Assembly (NCBI GenBank): GCA_036272595.1
Contig: DATAYM010000087.1
Span: 1-64,000, forward strand
Length of the DNA stretch: 64,000 nucleotides
Reading direction: 5' to 3'
Source: Poindextera sp036272595
Lineage (GTDB): Bacteria > Pseudomonadota > Alphaproteobacteria > Caulobacterales > Caulobacteraceae
The notes under the pieces were generated by a model, which saw nothing but the letters and a program-made list of their open reading frames with translations, was not told the DNA's origin and did not search any database. Below, one piece after another: positions 53,229 to 62,593 of this stretch. Every line of letters begins with the position of its first letter. The first letter of the stretch is position 1. A program made the translations under genes and the position numbers.

Positions 53229-54074
53229 ATGCTGCGTAAAGCGTTCGCGATCGCGGCGGTTCTGGGCATCGCCGCCACAGCTCAGGCTTCCTTCGCCGCC
53301 ACCACGGCGGCCGAGCCCAAGGAGATGCATTGGAGCTTTGAAGGTCCGTTCGGCCGCTTCGACCAGGAGCAGCTGCAACGGGGCTACAAGGTCTATCACG
53401 ACGTCTGTTCGTCCTGCCACGCGATGCACCTGATGAGCTATCGCAACCTGGGCCAGGTGGGCGGGCCGTTCTACGACCCGAAATACCCCAACCCGAACGA
53501 CAATCCGTACGTGAAGTCGATCGTGCAGGACTACAAGGTGCCGGACATCGACTCCGACACCGGCGACGTGATCAAGCGGCCGGCGACCCCCGCCGACACC
53601 TTCGTTTCACCGTTCCCGAACGAGGCCGCGGCGCGCGCGTCCAACGGCGGCGCCCTGCCGCCGGACCTGTCGCTGATCGTCAAGGCCCGCGACGGCGGCG
53701 CCCGCTACGTCTACTCGATCCTGACCGGCTATCAGCCCGCCCCGGCGGGTCTGCAGGTGCCGCCGAACCGCTACTACAATCCCTGGATGCCCGGCGACCT
53801 GACCAGCTTCTGGCACGGCTCGGGCCCGACGCCGATCGGCGGCTTCATCGCAATGCCGTTCCAGCTGACGCCGAACCGGGTGACCTTCGACGACGGCGTC
53901 AAGGCGACCACCGACCAGGAGGCGAAGGACGTCGTCGCCTTCCTGGCCTGGGCGGCCGAGCCGCACCAGACCGAGCGCAAGCAGCTTGGGTTCGCGGTGC
54001 TGATCTACCTGGTCATCTTCACCGGGCTGCTCTACCTCAGCTACCGGCGCATCTGGCGCAACGTGGCGCACTAG
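53229..54074 (+). CDS. petC: Cytochrome c1 of the bc1 complex
   Basis: Membrane-anchored c-type haem protein passing electrons to cytochrome c. 281 residues. Sec signal peptide MLRKAFAIAAVLGIAATAQA; haem site CSSCH (Cys60, Cys63, His64) in CSSCHAMHLMSYRNL; axial Met probably in GGFIAMPFQLTP. C-terminal transmembrane anchor AVLIYLVIFTGLLYLSY followed by RRIW. Last gene of petABC. Confidence 0.96.
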   Translation: MLRKAFAIAAVLGIAATAQASFAATTAAEPKEMHWSFEGPFGRFDQEQLQRGYKVYHDVCSSCHAMHLMSYRNLGQVGGPFYDPKYPNPNDNPYVKSIVQDYKVPDIDSDTGDVIKRPATPADTFVSPFPNEAAARASNGGALPPDLSLIVKARDGGARYVYSILTGYQPAPAGLQVPPNRYYNPWMPGDLTSFWHGSGPTPIGGFIAMPFQLTPNRVTFDDGVKATTDQEAKDVVAFLAWAAEPHQTERKQLGFAVLIYLVIFTGLLYLSYRRIWRNVAH

Positions 54075-54100
54075 AAGGCCTGACGGAGGCCCGAGAAGCC

Positions 54101-54781
54101 CTAGATTTCCGCGCGGACGCCGCTGGAGCGAGTGAACAGCTGCAGGGTGCGCAGGCGCGCCAGGCGGGCGCTGTCGGCCTCGTAGTCGGCGCGTCGGTCG
54201 GAGGCGAAGCCGTGGCCGGCCTCGTAGACATAGACCGGCAGGTCGGGGAAGGCCTCGCGGATCTGCTCGACCACCTCAGGCGGGATGGTCGGGTCGCGCT
54301 TGCCGAAGTGCAGGATGGTCGGACAGCGCGGCGTCTCGGCGATCAGTTCGGGGATGCGGCGGCCGTAATAGCAGGCGGCGGCCGCGACGCCGTCGCAGCG
54401 GCAGGCGGCCAGCCAGGCCGCCGTGCCGCCCCAACAGAAGCCGGTGACGAAGACCGGCCCCTTCAGCGCGTCGATGGCCGCCTGCAGGTCTCCCTGGACC
54501 AGGTCCCAGGGCGCGGCCTCGGAATAGAGCCGCCCCTTGGCGACGCCGTCGGCGTCGTAACGGGCCGCGAAGCCGCGCTCCTGCCGGTCGTAGAAGGAGG
54601 GCGCGATCACCTCGTAGCCGTCGGCGGCGAAGCCGTCGCAGAGCTCGCGGATGTGCTCGGTGACCCCGAAGATCTCCTGCACAAGCACCAAGCCGCCGTG
54701 GCGGGCGTCGTCGGGGGTCACGTGATAGGCGTCCAGGACGAAGCCGTCGGCCTTGCTGGTCAGCGAGATGGCCTCGCCCAT
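54101..54781 (-). CDS. Dienelactone hydrolase family protein (second of a tandem pair)
   Basis: A 226-residue alpha/beta-hydrolase. The triad is Cys in VTGFCWGGTAAW, Asp in FGKRDPTIPP and His in EAGHGFASD. A Glu in VQEIFGVTEHIR controls the cysteine nucleophile in true dienelactone hydrolases. No dienelactone-pathway genes are nearby, so a general carboxymethylenebutenolidase-type role is uncertain. The start lies 4 bases after the stop of a paralogue, suggesting a duplication. Confidence 0.88.
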   Translation of the reverse strand: MGEAISLTSKADGFVLDAYHVTPDDARHGGLVLVQEIFGVTEHIRELCDGFAADGYEVIAPSFYDRQERGFAARYDADGVAKGRLYSEAAPWDLVQGDLQAAIDALKGPVFVTGFCWGGTAAWLAACRCDGVAAAACYYGRRIPELIAETPRCPTILHFGKRDPTIPPEVVEQIREAFPDLPVYVYEAGHGFASDRRADYEADSARLARLRTLQLFTRSSGVRAEI

Positions 54782-54785
54782 CGCT

Positions 54786-55469
54786 TCACCCCGCGCCGTT
54801 GGCTTCGAACAGGGCCAAGGTCCGCTCGCGCGCCAGTTTGGCGTCCTCAGAATCGGAGTCCGGCCGGCCGTCGTTGTTGAATCCGTGGCCGGAGTTTTCG
54901 TAGATATAGACAGGAACCTGCGGCTGGGTCTCCGCCAGCTTGGCCTTGACCTCGTCGGCGGGGATATGGCCGTCCTTGCGGCCGAAATGGCAGATGACCG
55001 GGATCTTCGGGGTCAGGTCCGCCGCGCCGGCGACGCCGCCGCCGTAATAGCTGGAGCCGGCGCTGAGGCCCTCCAGCCGGCCGGCCGCCTGCCAGACCAT
55101 GGCGCCGCCATAGCAGTAGCCGACGATGAACACCGGCCCGCGGGGCTTCAGATAGTCGATGCAGGCCTGGATATCGGCCAGCGCGTGTTCCGGCTTGGCC
55201 TCGCGCACGGCGCCGAACGCCTTGGCCATGCCTTCGTCGTCGTGGCCGACGTCAAGACCGGGATGGGTGCGGTCGTACATGGACGGCGCCAGGACCTCAA
55301 AGCCGAGTTCGGACCAGCGCTGGACGTCGGCGCGCACGTATTGGTCGATGCCGAAAATCTCCTGGATCACCACCACCCCGCCGCGGCGGCGACCCTGCGC
55401 GTCGGCATGCAGCGCGCCGAACTCGAAGCCGTCCTCGGCCGTGCTCTCGATCTTGATCATCTCGCCCAT
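54786..55469 (-). CDS. Dienelactone hydrolase family protein (first of a tandem pair)
   Basis: A 227-residue paralogue of the adjacent hydrolase. Cys is in IVGYCYGGAMVW, Asp in FGRKDGHIPA, His in NSGHGFNND, and the controlling Glu in VVIQEIFGIDQYV. The two proteins align along their whole length but differ in the lid segments (GLDVGHDDEGMAKAFGAVR versus GFAARYDADGVAKGRLYSE), so they may differ in substrate. It lies 23 bases after the ychF stop on the same strand. Confidence 0.88.
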   Translation of the reverse strand: MGEMIKIESTAEDGFEFGALHADAQGRRRGGVVVIQEIFGIDQYVRADVQRWSELGFEVLAPSMYDRTHPGLDVGHDDEGMAKAFGAVREAKPEHALADIQACIDYLKPRGPVFIVGYCYGGAMVWQAAGRLEGLSAGSSYYGGGVAGAADLTPKIPVICHFGRKDGHIPADEVKAKLAETQPQVPVYIYENSGHGFNNDGRPDSDSEDAKLARERTLALFEANGAG

Positions 55470-55492
55470 GGCGTTCGTTTCCTTGCAATTGT

Positions 55493-56590
55493 TCAGACGT
55501 TGAATCGGAAGTGCATGACGTCGCCGTCGCGCACCACATAGTCCTTGCCCTCGGCCCGCAGCTTGCCGGCGTCGCGGGCGCCGGCCTCGCCGTTCAGGCG
55601 CACATAGTCGTCGAAGGCGATGGTCTCGGCACGGATGAAGCCTTTTTCGAAGTCGGTGTGGATCACCCCGGCGGCCTGCGGCGCGGTCGATCCGACCGGA
55701 ATGGTCCAGGCGCGCGCCTCCTTCGGCCCGGCGGTGAAATAGGTCTGCAGGCCGAGCAGGGCGTAGGCTTCGCGGATCAGCCGGTTCAGCCCCGGCTCGG
55801 CAAGGCCGAGGGTCTCCAGGAACTCGGCGCGTTCGTCCGGGTCCAGCAGGGCGATCTCGCTCTCGATCTTGGCCGAGATGATCACCGCCTTGGCGCCGTC
55901 CCTGGCGGCGCGCTCGACCACCAGGGCCGAGAGCGGATTGCCGCTCTGGGCGGACTCCTCGTCGACATTGGCGACATAGAGGGCCGGCTTGGCGGTCAGC
56001 AGCTGCAGCATGCGCCAGGCCTTCTCGTCGTCGGCGGGCACGGCGGCGGTGCGCGCCGGCCGGCCGGCCTCCAGCGCGGTCAGGGCCAGGCGCACCAGCC
56101 GCAGGGTCGTGGCGCTTTCCTTGTCGCCGCCCTTGGCGCGTTTCTCGAGGTTGGAGACGCGTTTTTCCAGGCTCTCCAGGTCGGCCAGCATCAGTTCGGT
56201 CTCGATGATCTCGAGGTCGGCGATCGGGTCGATGCGGCCTTCGACGTGGCTGACGTCGTCATCGGCGAAACAGCGGGCGACGAAGGCGACGGCGTCGGTG
56301 TCGCGGATATTGGCCAGGAACTGGTTGCCGAGGCCCTCGCCCTTGGAGGCGCCGCGCACCAGGCCGGCGACGTCCACGAAGTTGATCCGCGCCGGGATGA
56401 TCTCCTTGGAGGCGGCGATCTTCGCGAGCGCCTCCAGCCGCGGCTCGGGCACGGCCACGTCGCCGACATTGGGCTCGATGGTGCAGAACGGATAGTTGGC
56501 CGCCTGCGCCGCCGCCGTCTCGGTCAGGGCGTTGAACAGGGTGGATTTGCCGACGTTGGGCAGGCCGACGATCGCGACTTTCAGGACCAT
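55493..56590 (-). CDS. ychF: Ribosome-associated ATPase/GTPase YchF (Obg family)
   Basis: A universally conserved Obg-family P-loop protein that prefers ATP and associates with the 50S subunit and stress responses. 365 residues, the usual length. G1 GLPNVGKST in VAIVGLPNVGKSTLFNAL, NYPFCTIEPNVG switch, G3 DVAGLVRGASKGEGLG, and NVDEES in place of the NKxD motif (consistent with ATP use). C-terminal TGS domain from about 280. Follows pth on the same strand, an arrangement common in many bacteria. Confidence 0.96.
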   Translation of the reverse strand: MVLKVAIVGLPNVGKSTLFNALTETAAAQAANYPFCTIEPNVGDVAVPEPRLEALAKIAASKEIIPARINFVDVAGLVRGASKGEGLGNQFLANIRDTDAVAFVARCFADDDVSHVEGRIDPIADLEIIETELMLADLESLEKRVSNLEKRAKGGDKESATTLRLVRLALTALEAGRPARTAAVPADDEKAWRMLQLLTAKPALYVANVDEESAQSGNPLSALVVERAARDGAKAVIISAKIESEIALLDPDERAEFLETLGLAEPGLNRLIREAYALLGLQTYFTAGPKEARAWTIPVGSTAPQAAGVIHTDFEKGFIRAETIAFDDYVRLNGEAGARDAGKLRAEGKDYVVRDGDVMHFRFNV

Positions 56591-56703
56591 GGAACTCGAG
56601 TGCTGCGGGGCTCAGGGAGAGACCGGCGGACCTAGCACGTCTTGGCCGCCATGGCGAAAGGGGTTCAGCGCGCCGGGGCCATTTCGGGAGACCTCGGGAA
56701 GCC

Positions 56704-57315
56704 CTAGCGCGGCCGCCCGCGCGGATCGGCTTTTTCGGCGGGGGCGAGGCGCATGACCTCGGCCTGGTACTTCTCGTCCTCGCCCTGCGCCAGCAGCGGC
56801 AGGGCGTCGGCGCAGGCGTTGGCCATGGCGTTGACCCAGTCCTGGTCGGCTTTCGGGATGTCCGACAGCACGTAGTTCATCACCAGGTCCTTGTGGCCGG
56901 GGTGGCCCATGCCCATTCGCGCGCGGCGGAAGTCCGGGCCGATGGCGGCGGCGATCGAGCGCACGCCGTTGTTGCCGGCCGCGCCGCCGCCGGTCTTCAT
57001 GCGGAAGCGCCCGGGGGCCAGGTCGATCTCGTCATAGAAGACCACCACCTCGGCGGGGGTCAGCTTGTAGAACTTCATCGCCTGGCTCACCGCCAGGCCG
57101 CTGTCGTTGTAATAGGTCTGCGGCTTCAGCAGCAGGGCGCGCACCGGGCCGGCCTCGGTGTCGATCGCGCCCTCGGCGACCAGGGCGTTGAACTTGGCCC
57201 GCTCCGGGCCGAAGCCCCAGCGCCTGGCGATCGCGCCCAGGGTCAGGAAGCCCAGGTTGTGGCGATTGTGGGCGTATTTCGGCTCTGGATTGCCCAGGCC
57301 GGCCAGGATCAGCAT
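56704..57315 (-). CDS. pth: Peptidyl-tRNA hydrolase
   Basis: Releases peptide from peptidyl-tRNA dropped by stalled ribosomes. 203 residues. The catalytic His is in HNRHNLGF, with supporting Asn and Asp in the SGLAVSQAMKFY and VFYDEIDLAPGRFRMKTGGG regions and GNNGVRSI. Family length is normal. The ATG at 57315 is only 5 bases from a 9-bp-stem hairpin shared with the rplY end. Part of the rplY-pth-ychF run on one strand. Confidence 0.95.
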   Translation of the reverse strand: MLILAGLGNPEPKYAHNRHNLGFLTLGAIARRWGFGPERAKFNALVAEGAIDTEAGPVRALLLKPQTYYNDSGLAVSQAMKFYKLTPAEVVVFYDEIDLAPGRFRMKTGGGAAGNNGVRSIAAAIGPDFRRARMGMGHPGHKDLVMNYVLSDIPKADQDWVNAMANACADALPLLAQGEDEKYQAEVMRLAPAEKADPRGRPR

Positions 57316-57319
57316 GGCA

Positions 57320-57343
57320 GTCGCGTCCGGAGGCGGACGCGAC
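57320..57343 (-). other. Hairpin between rplY and pth, abutting the pth start
   Basis: GTCGCGTCC (57320-57328) pairs perfectly with GGACGCGAC (57335-57343) around a 6-base loop. On the minus-strand transcript it begins 5 bases after the rplY stop and ends 4 bases before the pth ATG. It could act as an inefficient terminator or occlude the pth ribosome-binding site. No T-run. Confidence 0.55.
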
Positions 57344-57348
57344 GGGTC

Positions 57349-57972
57349 CTACTGGGCCTCGGCTTCGGCCTCGCCCTCGGCGGCGGCTTCAGCTTCTTCC
57401 GACTGCAGGGCCGAGGAGGTGGCGATCGAGGCCACGGTGGCCTCGCGGTCGTGGGAGGACAGCTCGACGCCCTTGGGCAGCGCGATGTCGGCGGCGCGGA
57501 TGGTGTCGCCGATGTCGAGGCCGGTCAGGTCGACGACCAGCTCCTCGGGGATAGAGCCGGCCGGCGCCATCACCTCGATCTCGTGCAGGGCGATGTTCAG
57601 CGTGCCGCCACGCTTGATGCCGGGCGAGTCTTCCTGGTTGCGGAAGTGCACCGGCACCGAGATGCGGATCGCCTGGCTCACATCGACCCGATAGAGGTCG
57701 AAATGCACCGGCTCCTCGGTGACCGGATGGAACTGGATGTCCTTGGCGATGACCGGCTGGGTTTCCGAGCCGTACTTCAAGGTCACCATGTGGCCGAGGA
57801 ACTTGCCGGAGTGCAGCGCCTTGCGGAAGGCGTTGGCGCGGGCGCTGATGGCCACCGGTCCCTGGCTGCCGCCGTAGAGGACGCCGGGGACGCCGCCGGC
57901 GCGGCGCACGTCGCGCGCGCCGCCGGTGCCGGTGTTTTCGCGGACTTCCACGTCAAGGACGATATCGGCCAT
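57349..57972 (-). CDS. rplY: 50S ribosomal protein L25/Ctc
   Basis: Binds 5S rRNA. 207 residues, the long Ctc-type with a TL5-like C-terminal domain. N-terminal 5S-binding domain (MADIVLDVEVRENTGTGGAR; GGVPGVLYGGSQGPVAI), then a beta domain with EPVHFDLYRVD and VDLTGLDIGDT. The acidic C-terminal tail is Glu/Ala-rich (SEEAEAAAEGEAEAEAQ). Preceded by a strong 10-bp-stem hairpin and followed by another before pth. Confidence 0.95.
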   Translation of the reverse strand: MADIVLDVEVRENTGTGGARDVRRAGGVPGVLYGGSQGPVAISARANAFRKALHSGKFLGHMVTLKYGSETQPVIAKDIQFHPVTEEPVHFDLYRVDVSQAIRISVPVHFRNQEDSPGIKRGGTLNIALHEIEVMAPAGSIPEELVVDLTGLDIGDTIRAADIALPKGVELSSHDREATVASIATSSALQSEEAEAAAEGEAEAEAQ

Positions 57973-57992
57973 GGAGGGGCTCTCGAAATGAA

Positions 57993-58016
57993 ACGCCGCG
58001 CGGTCGCGCGCGGCGT
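57993..58016 (-). other. Strong hairpin in the rplY leader
   Basis: ACGCCGCGCG (57993-58002) pairs perfectly with CGCGCGGCGT (58007-58016) over a 4-base loop. On the minus strand it lies 20 bases before the rplY ATG and 68 bases after the stop of the upstream lipoprotein gene. TTTCATTTC follows the stem, a weak T-run. It may be the terminator of the lipoprotein gene or a leader element of rplY. Confidence 0.55.
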
Positions 58017-58083
58017 CGGCAGGCGAAATTGCGGCCGGCTAGATACACGCATCGCCCGTCGGACGCAACGCCCGGCCGGGCTT

Positions 58084-59136
58084 TTAGCTGGCGCGCCGCC
58101 GCTTGGAGGCGGGCCTGGCCGGGGCGGCGGGCTCGGGCGGCGCCGGCGGCAACAGCGTCGAGGGCGCCGGCGGGACGGGCGCGCCGGCGTCGATCATCAC
58201 GCACTCGCCGGTGTCGGACATGGCGTGCTGGCCTAGGCAGAAGATGTCCTCGTAATAGGGCTTGGCCACCGCCAGGCACTGGTAGAGGTTCAGCTTGGCC
58301 ATGTTCAGGCAGTTGGCGCTGGTCGGATCGGTCAGCAGCGGCTGGACCAGGGTGACATTCTCGTCGCCCGCCTCGCCGAGCAGCGCCAGGGCGGCGACCG
58401 CCAGCCCGCGGATCACCACCGGCGGATAGGGCGCCGTGGCGGCGGGCGCGTTCAGCGGCAGCGGATCGAAACCGGCAGCGGCGCGCTGCAGGTGGGCGAT
58501 CTCGTCGGCGCGGCCGGTGAAGGTCGAGGCGTTGGCGCTCTTGGCCTCCGCCAGCCGCTGGTCGCGGTTGGGGACGAATTCCTTCGACCAGGCCTGGTGC
58601 TGCACGTCGTAGGCGGCCTGGGTCACCGCCGCGCCGCCGGCGGAGAGCTTGCGGCCCTGTTCCATCAGGGCGGCGATGGCCAGGCCCGCGGCGGTGTCGG
58701 CGCCGGCCAGGCCCAGCACGTAGCGCGGATCCTGCTCGATCAGGCCGGCCAGCTGCCGCCGCCCGGCCTCGTTCTCGGAATAGGCGCGGACGTTGGCGAC
58801 GTAGGCGGGGTCCTGCAGGGCGGCGATCGCGGCATAGGCGATCTCGCCGCGCAGCAGCACCTGCGGATCGTCGCTGGCCCCCAGCTTCAGCGCCTCGGCC
58901 ACGTCGTCGCCGTTCTTGAAATTGGGGTCCACCAGCGAGGCCCTGGCCATGTAGTCCTCATAGGCCGCGGCGGCGCCGATGACGGCGGGCGACAGCTCGA
59001 AGGCGGCCGGCGTCGGCGGCGGGGCCAGCGGCGGCGGTGGCGGCGGCGGCGCCGGCTCGCTGCAGCTGGCCAGGCCGACGCCGCAGAAGACCAGGCCCGC
59101 GATCAGGGCCGAGCGAATGGGCGCGATCGATGTCAT
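58084..59136 (-). CDS. Predicted lipoprotein of unknown function
   Basis: A 350-residue protein with a lipoprotein signal (MTSIAPIRSALIAGLVFCGV...LASC lipobox). A Pro-rich linker follows (PAPPPPPPPLAPPP). The body is alpha-helical, rich in Ala and Leu (FELSPAVIGAAAAYEDYMAR; GLAGADTAAGLAIAALM). Near the C-terminus are four cysteines (NCLN, QCLAV, FCLGQ, ECVM) and a second Pro-rich tail ending KRRRAS. I do not recognise a named domain; it looks like a conserved Caulobacterales envelope protein. A terminator-like hairpin lies 75 bases upstream, after prs. Confidence 0.75.
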   Translation of the reverse strand: MTSIAPIRSALIAGLVFCGVGLASCSEPAPPPPPPPLAPPPTPAAFELSPAVIGAAAAYEDYMARASLVDPNFKNGDDVAEALKLGASDDPQVLLRGEIAYAAIAALQDPAYVANVRAYSENEAGRRQLAGLIEQDPRYVLGLAGADTAAGLAIAALMEQGRKLSAGGAAVTQAAYDVQHQAWSKEFVPNRDQRLAEAKSANASTFTGRADEIAHLQRAAAGFDPLPLNAPAATAPYPPVVIRGLAVAALALLGEAGDENVTLVQPLLTDPTSANCLNMAKLNLYQCLAVAKPYYEDIFCLGQHAMSDTGECVMIDAGAPVPPAPSTLLPPAPPEPAAPARPASKRRRAS

Positions 59137-59210
59137 CTGTCCTGCCGTCCTGGCGCCGAAGGGCGCGACCTAGGGTTAGGGATAGTCAAGATTATGGCGC
59201 GTCGAGCAAG

Positions 59211-59243
59211 CGCGGCTTTGCGGGTTTGCCCGGCGAAGCCGCG
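59211..59243 (-). terminator. Candidate terminator of prs
   Basis: CGCGGCTT (59211-59218) pairs with AAGCCGCG (59236-59243), with a second inner stem CGGG/CCCG. On the minus strand it starts 7 bases after the prs stop. No T-run, so a factor-dependent or weak intrinsic terminator is possible. Confidence 0.5.
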
Positions 59244-59250
59244 GGCGTGG

Positions 59251-60186
<936 letters not shown>

Positions 60187-60298
60187 CTGCGAATCGGGCC
60201 CATGCATTTTCGCCGTATGGCGAGGCTTCTAGCAGCGCTTGACCGGCGGACAAGTCCCGCCGCATGTCGGTCGGGGCGCAAACCACCGGTCGGACCGC

Positions 60299-60766
60299 AT
60301 GACCACGCTGCAAGCCACCATCCGTCCTGCCTGGGGCGCCGACCTCGCCCGCCTCGGCCGCATCGATCCGCAGCTCGGCGAGGCGGCTCTCGGGCGCAAG
60401 GCGGCGCGGCTGTTGAACAACGGGCGCAGCCTCGTCGCCGACATCAACGGCGCGCCGATCGCCTATGCCATGATCAGCCAGGACTTCTTCGCCCGGCCGC
60501 TGCTGGAGCGGATCGTGGTCGCCGAGCCCTATCGGCGGCGCGGGGTGGGGCTGGCGCTGCTGGCGCGCTGCGAAACGGCCCACGACGACGACCGGATGTT
60601 CGTCACCGTCAAGGCCTCGGACGCGCCCATGCTCGGCATGCTGGCCAAGGCCGGGTTCCAGGGCAGCGGGGTGATCTACAATCTGGGCTCCAGCGATCCG
60701 GAGCTGGTCTATGTCCGGCTGCGCGCGCCGCCGCTGACCTTCATCAAGTATCAGCCAGAAGGCTGA
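60299..60766 (+). CDS. GNAT-family N-acetyltransferase
   Basis: A 155-residue acetyltransferase with IRPAWGADLARLGRIDPQLG at the N-terminus and the acetyl-CoA loop VAEPYRRRGVGLALLA. The end (DAPMLGMLAKAGFQGSGVIYNL) is the usual final beta strand pair. Substrate unknown. The ATG at 60299 is used because the fold begins there. The 3' end overlaps the convergent pgeF by 23 bases. Confidence 0.85.
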   Translation: MTTLQATIRPAWGADLARLGRIDPQLGEAALGRKAARLLNNGRSLVADINGAPIAYAMISQDFFARPLLERIVVAEPYRRRGVGLALLARCETAHDDDRMFVTVKASDAPMLGMLAKAGFQGSGVIYNLGSSDPELVYVRLRAPPLTFIKYQPEG

Positions 60767-61529
60767 CGGCCGAGAGCAGCCGACCGTAGTCCGGCTCGCC
60801 GAGGTGCAGGGCGCGGCGGTTGGAATAGAAGCGGCCGGCGTCGGGATAGGTGTCGTGGCCGGTCCATTCGCTTTGGCCGACGCCGGCCTGGTCCAGCCGG
60901 CTGAGCACGAAGCCCGGCAGGTCGAACATCCGCCTGTCGGCCGCGGCGCCGCACCGGAAGAAGCGCCCGGAGCCCGGCGCCTCGGCGGCGAACCGCTCGA
61001 GGAAGTCCAGCCCGACCTCGTAGGAGTCCGGCCCGATGCACGGCCCGACCGCGGCGACCATGCGCGCCGGCCGGGCGCCGAGCGCTGTCATGGCGGCGAC
61101 GGCCGATGCGACCACCCCGCCGAGCGCGCCCTTCCAGCCGGCGTGGGCGGCGGCGACGACGCCGGCCTCGGCGTCGGCGATCAGCACCGGCGCGCAGTCG
61201 GCGGCCAAGGAGCCGCAGGCCAAGCCCGGCGTCGCCGTGACGATGGCGTCGCCCTCGGGCCCGCCTTCCTTCCAAGGGGCGTCGGTGGTCAGCGCCGTCG
61301 CCGAATGGACCTGGTAGGCGGTCAGCAGCCGATCGGGCTCCAGGCCCAGCCAGGCGGCCGCGCGGCGGCGGTTCTCGGCGACGCTGGCCGGGTCGTCGTT
61401 CGAGCCTGCCCCCAGGTTCAGGCTGGCGTAAAGGCCCTGGCTGACCCCGCCGCGTCGGGTGAAAAAGCCGTGGCGCAGGCCCGCCTGGGCGGCCAGCAGC
61501 GGCGACGACAGCACTTCGAGCTCGCTCAT
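60744..61529 (-). CDS. pgeF: Laccase-domain purine nucleoside phosphorylase-like protein (PgeF/YfiH)
   Basis: A 261-residue YfiH/DUF152 family protein. Zinc/copper ligand triad: His in TAYQVHSATAL, Cys in AADCAPVLIAD, His in AAHAGWKGALGG. HGFFTRRGGVSQG is the family N-terminal signature. Homologues act as purine nucleoside phosphorylase/adenosine deaminase or in peptidoglycan precursor quality control (PgeF). It overlaps the MidA-like gene by 4 bases and a convergent GNAT gene by 23. Confidence 0.9.
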   Translation of the reverse strand: MSELEVLSSPLLAAQAGLRHGFFTRRGGVSQGLYASLNLGAGSNDDPASVAENRRRAAAWLGLEPDRLLTAYQVHSATALTTDAPWKEGGPEGDAIVTATPGLACGSLAADCAPVLIADAEAGVVAAAHAGWKGALGGVVASAVAAMTALGARPARMVAAVGPCIGPDSYEVGLDFLERFAAEAPGSGRFFRCGAAADRRMFDLPGFVLSRLDQAGVGQSEWTGHDTYPDAGRFYSNRRALHLGEPDYGRLLSAVSLLADT

Positions 61530-62593
61530 GCCAGGCCTTCGAAACCGGGCGGGGCCAGGCCCGCGGAATGGATGCAGGCAGCCTTGAACAACAGGCCCAT
61601 CTGGTCGTCGCCGATCAGCCGCTCGAGCTGGCGGCCGAGGCGCGCCGCCTGGTCGGGGCGGGCCCTGGCCAGGGCGGCGGCGCGCTGTTCGATCCCCAGC
61701 CGGCGCAGGAACTCGCCCTGGGTCAGGAGCGCGGTCGATGCGCCGGCCGCCCGGGCCGCGGCGAGCACGGCGGGGAAGTCGGCATGCATGGTCAGGTCGG
61801 CCTCGCCGGGGCAGGCGAGGGGGTCGACCTTTTCGTGGCGCCGCAGCGCCTGCAGGGTGTCGCCGAAGCCGGGCTCGGCGCGGCCGTAGTCGATCAGCAG
61901 CACCGCGCCGCCCTGGCGCGCGACCCGCTCGCCCGCCTGGGCGCCGAAGGCCTGCTGCGCCGGGGATAGCTCGAGCACGGCGCCGACCGGCGCCTCGATC
62001 GCGCCCGGACCATCGCCGAGCGGCGCCAGACCGAAGGTCAGCTCGCCGTTATGGTCCAGCCCGACCCGCCGTTCGGCCCAGCCGGTCCCGGTGCGCACCA
62101 GCTGGTCGGCCGCAAGGCAGTCGAGCAGTTCGTTGGCGACCAGGATCACCGGCGCGTCGTCCGGCAGGTCGGCGAGCCCGGCGATCCAGTGCCGAGCCAG
62201 CGGTGCGTCCGCCAGGGCGGCCTTCTGGCTGCAGGTCAGCGGCTCCGACGTCTCGATCAGCCAGAGCTCGGCGGCGGCCAGGAAGTCGGGGGCCAGGCGG
62301 GCGGCGCGCAGGGCGTCGGCCATCAGGGTACCGGTCCCCGGCCCGGCCTCGGCCAGCAGCACCCGCGCCGGCGCGCCGAGCCGCCGCCAGGTCTCGACCG
62401 CCCACAGCCCGATCAGCTCGCCGAACATCTGCGAGACCATCGGCGCGGTGATGAAGTCGCCGGTCTCGCCGATCGCCGGCCGGGCGGCGTAGTAGCCGCA
62501 GCGCGGATCGTGCAGGCAGCGCATCATGTAGTCGGCGACGCCGATCGGCCCGGCGGCGGCGATCTCGCTCTTCAGCCGCTCAAGCAGGCTCAT
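61526..62593 (-). CDS. SAM-dependent methyltransferase of the MidA/NDUFAF7 family
   Basis: A 355-residue class I methyltransferase of the DUF185/MidA family. The mitochondrial homologue methylates an Arg of the NDUFS2 complex I subunit. Features: GPIGVADYMMRCLHDPRCGYYA, GETGDFITAPMVSQMFGELIG, SAM loop LLAEAGPGTGTLMADAL and EVIL-type VANELLDCLAADQL. Complex I assembly is the probable role by homology. It sits between pgeF (4-base overlap) and lgt (14-base overlap), a common alphaproteobacterial order. Confidence 0.9.
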   Translation of the reverse strand: MSLLERLKSEIAAAGPIGVADYMMRCLHDPRCGYYAARPAIGETGDFITAPMVSQMFGELIGLWAVETWRRLGAPARVLLAEAGPGTGTLMADALRAARLAPDFLAAAELWLIETSEPLTCSQKAALADAPLARHWIAGLADLPDDAPVILVANELLDCLAADQLVRTGTGWAERRVGLDHNGELTFGLAPLGDGPGAIEAPVGAVLELSPAQQAFGAQAGERVARQGGAVLLIDYGRAEPGFGDTLQALRRHEKVDPLACPGEADLTMHADFPAVLAAARAAGASTALLTQGEFLRRLGIEQRAAALARARPDQAARLGRQLERLIGDDQMGLLFKAACIHSAGLAPPGFEGLA

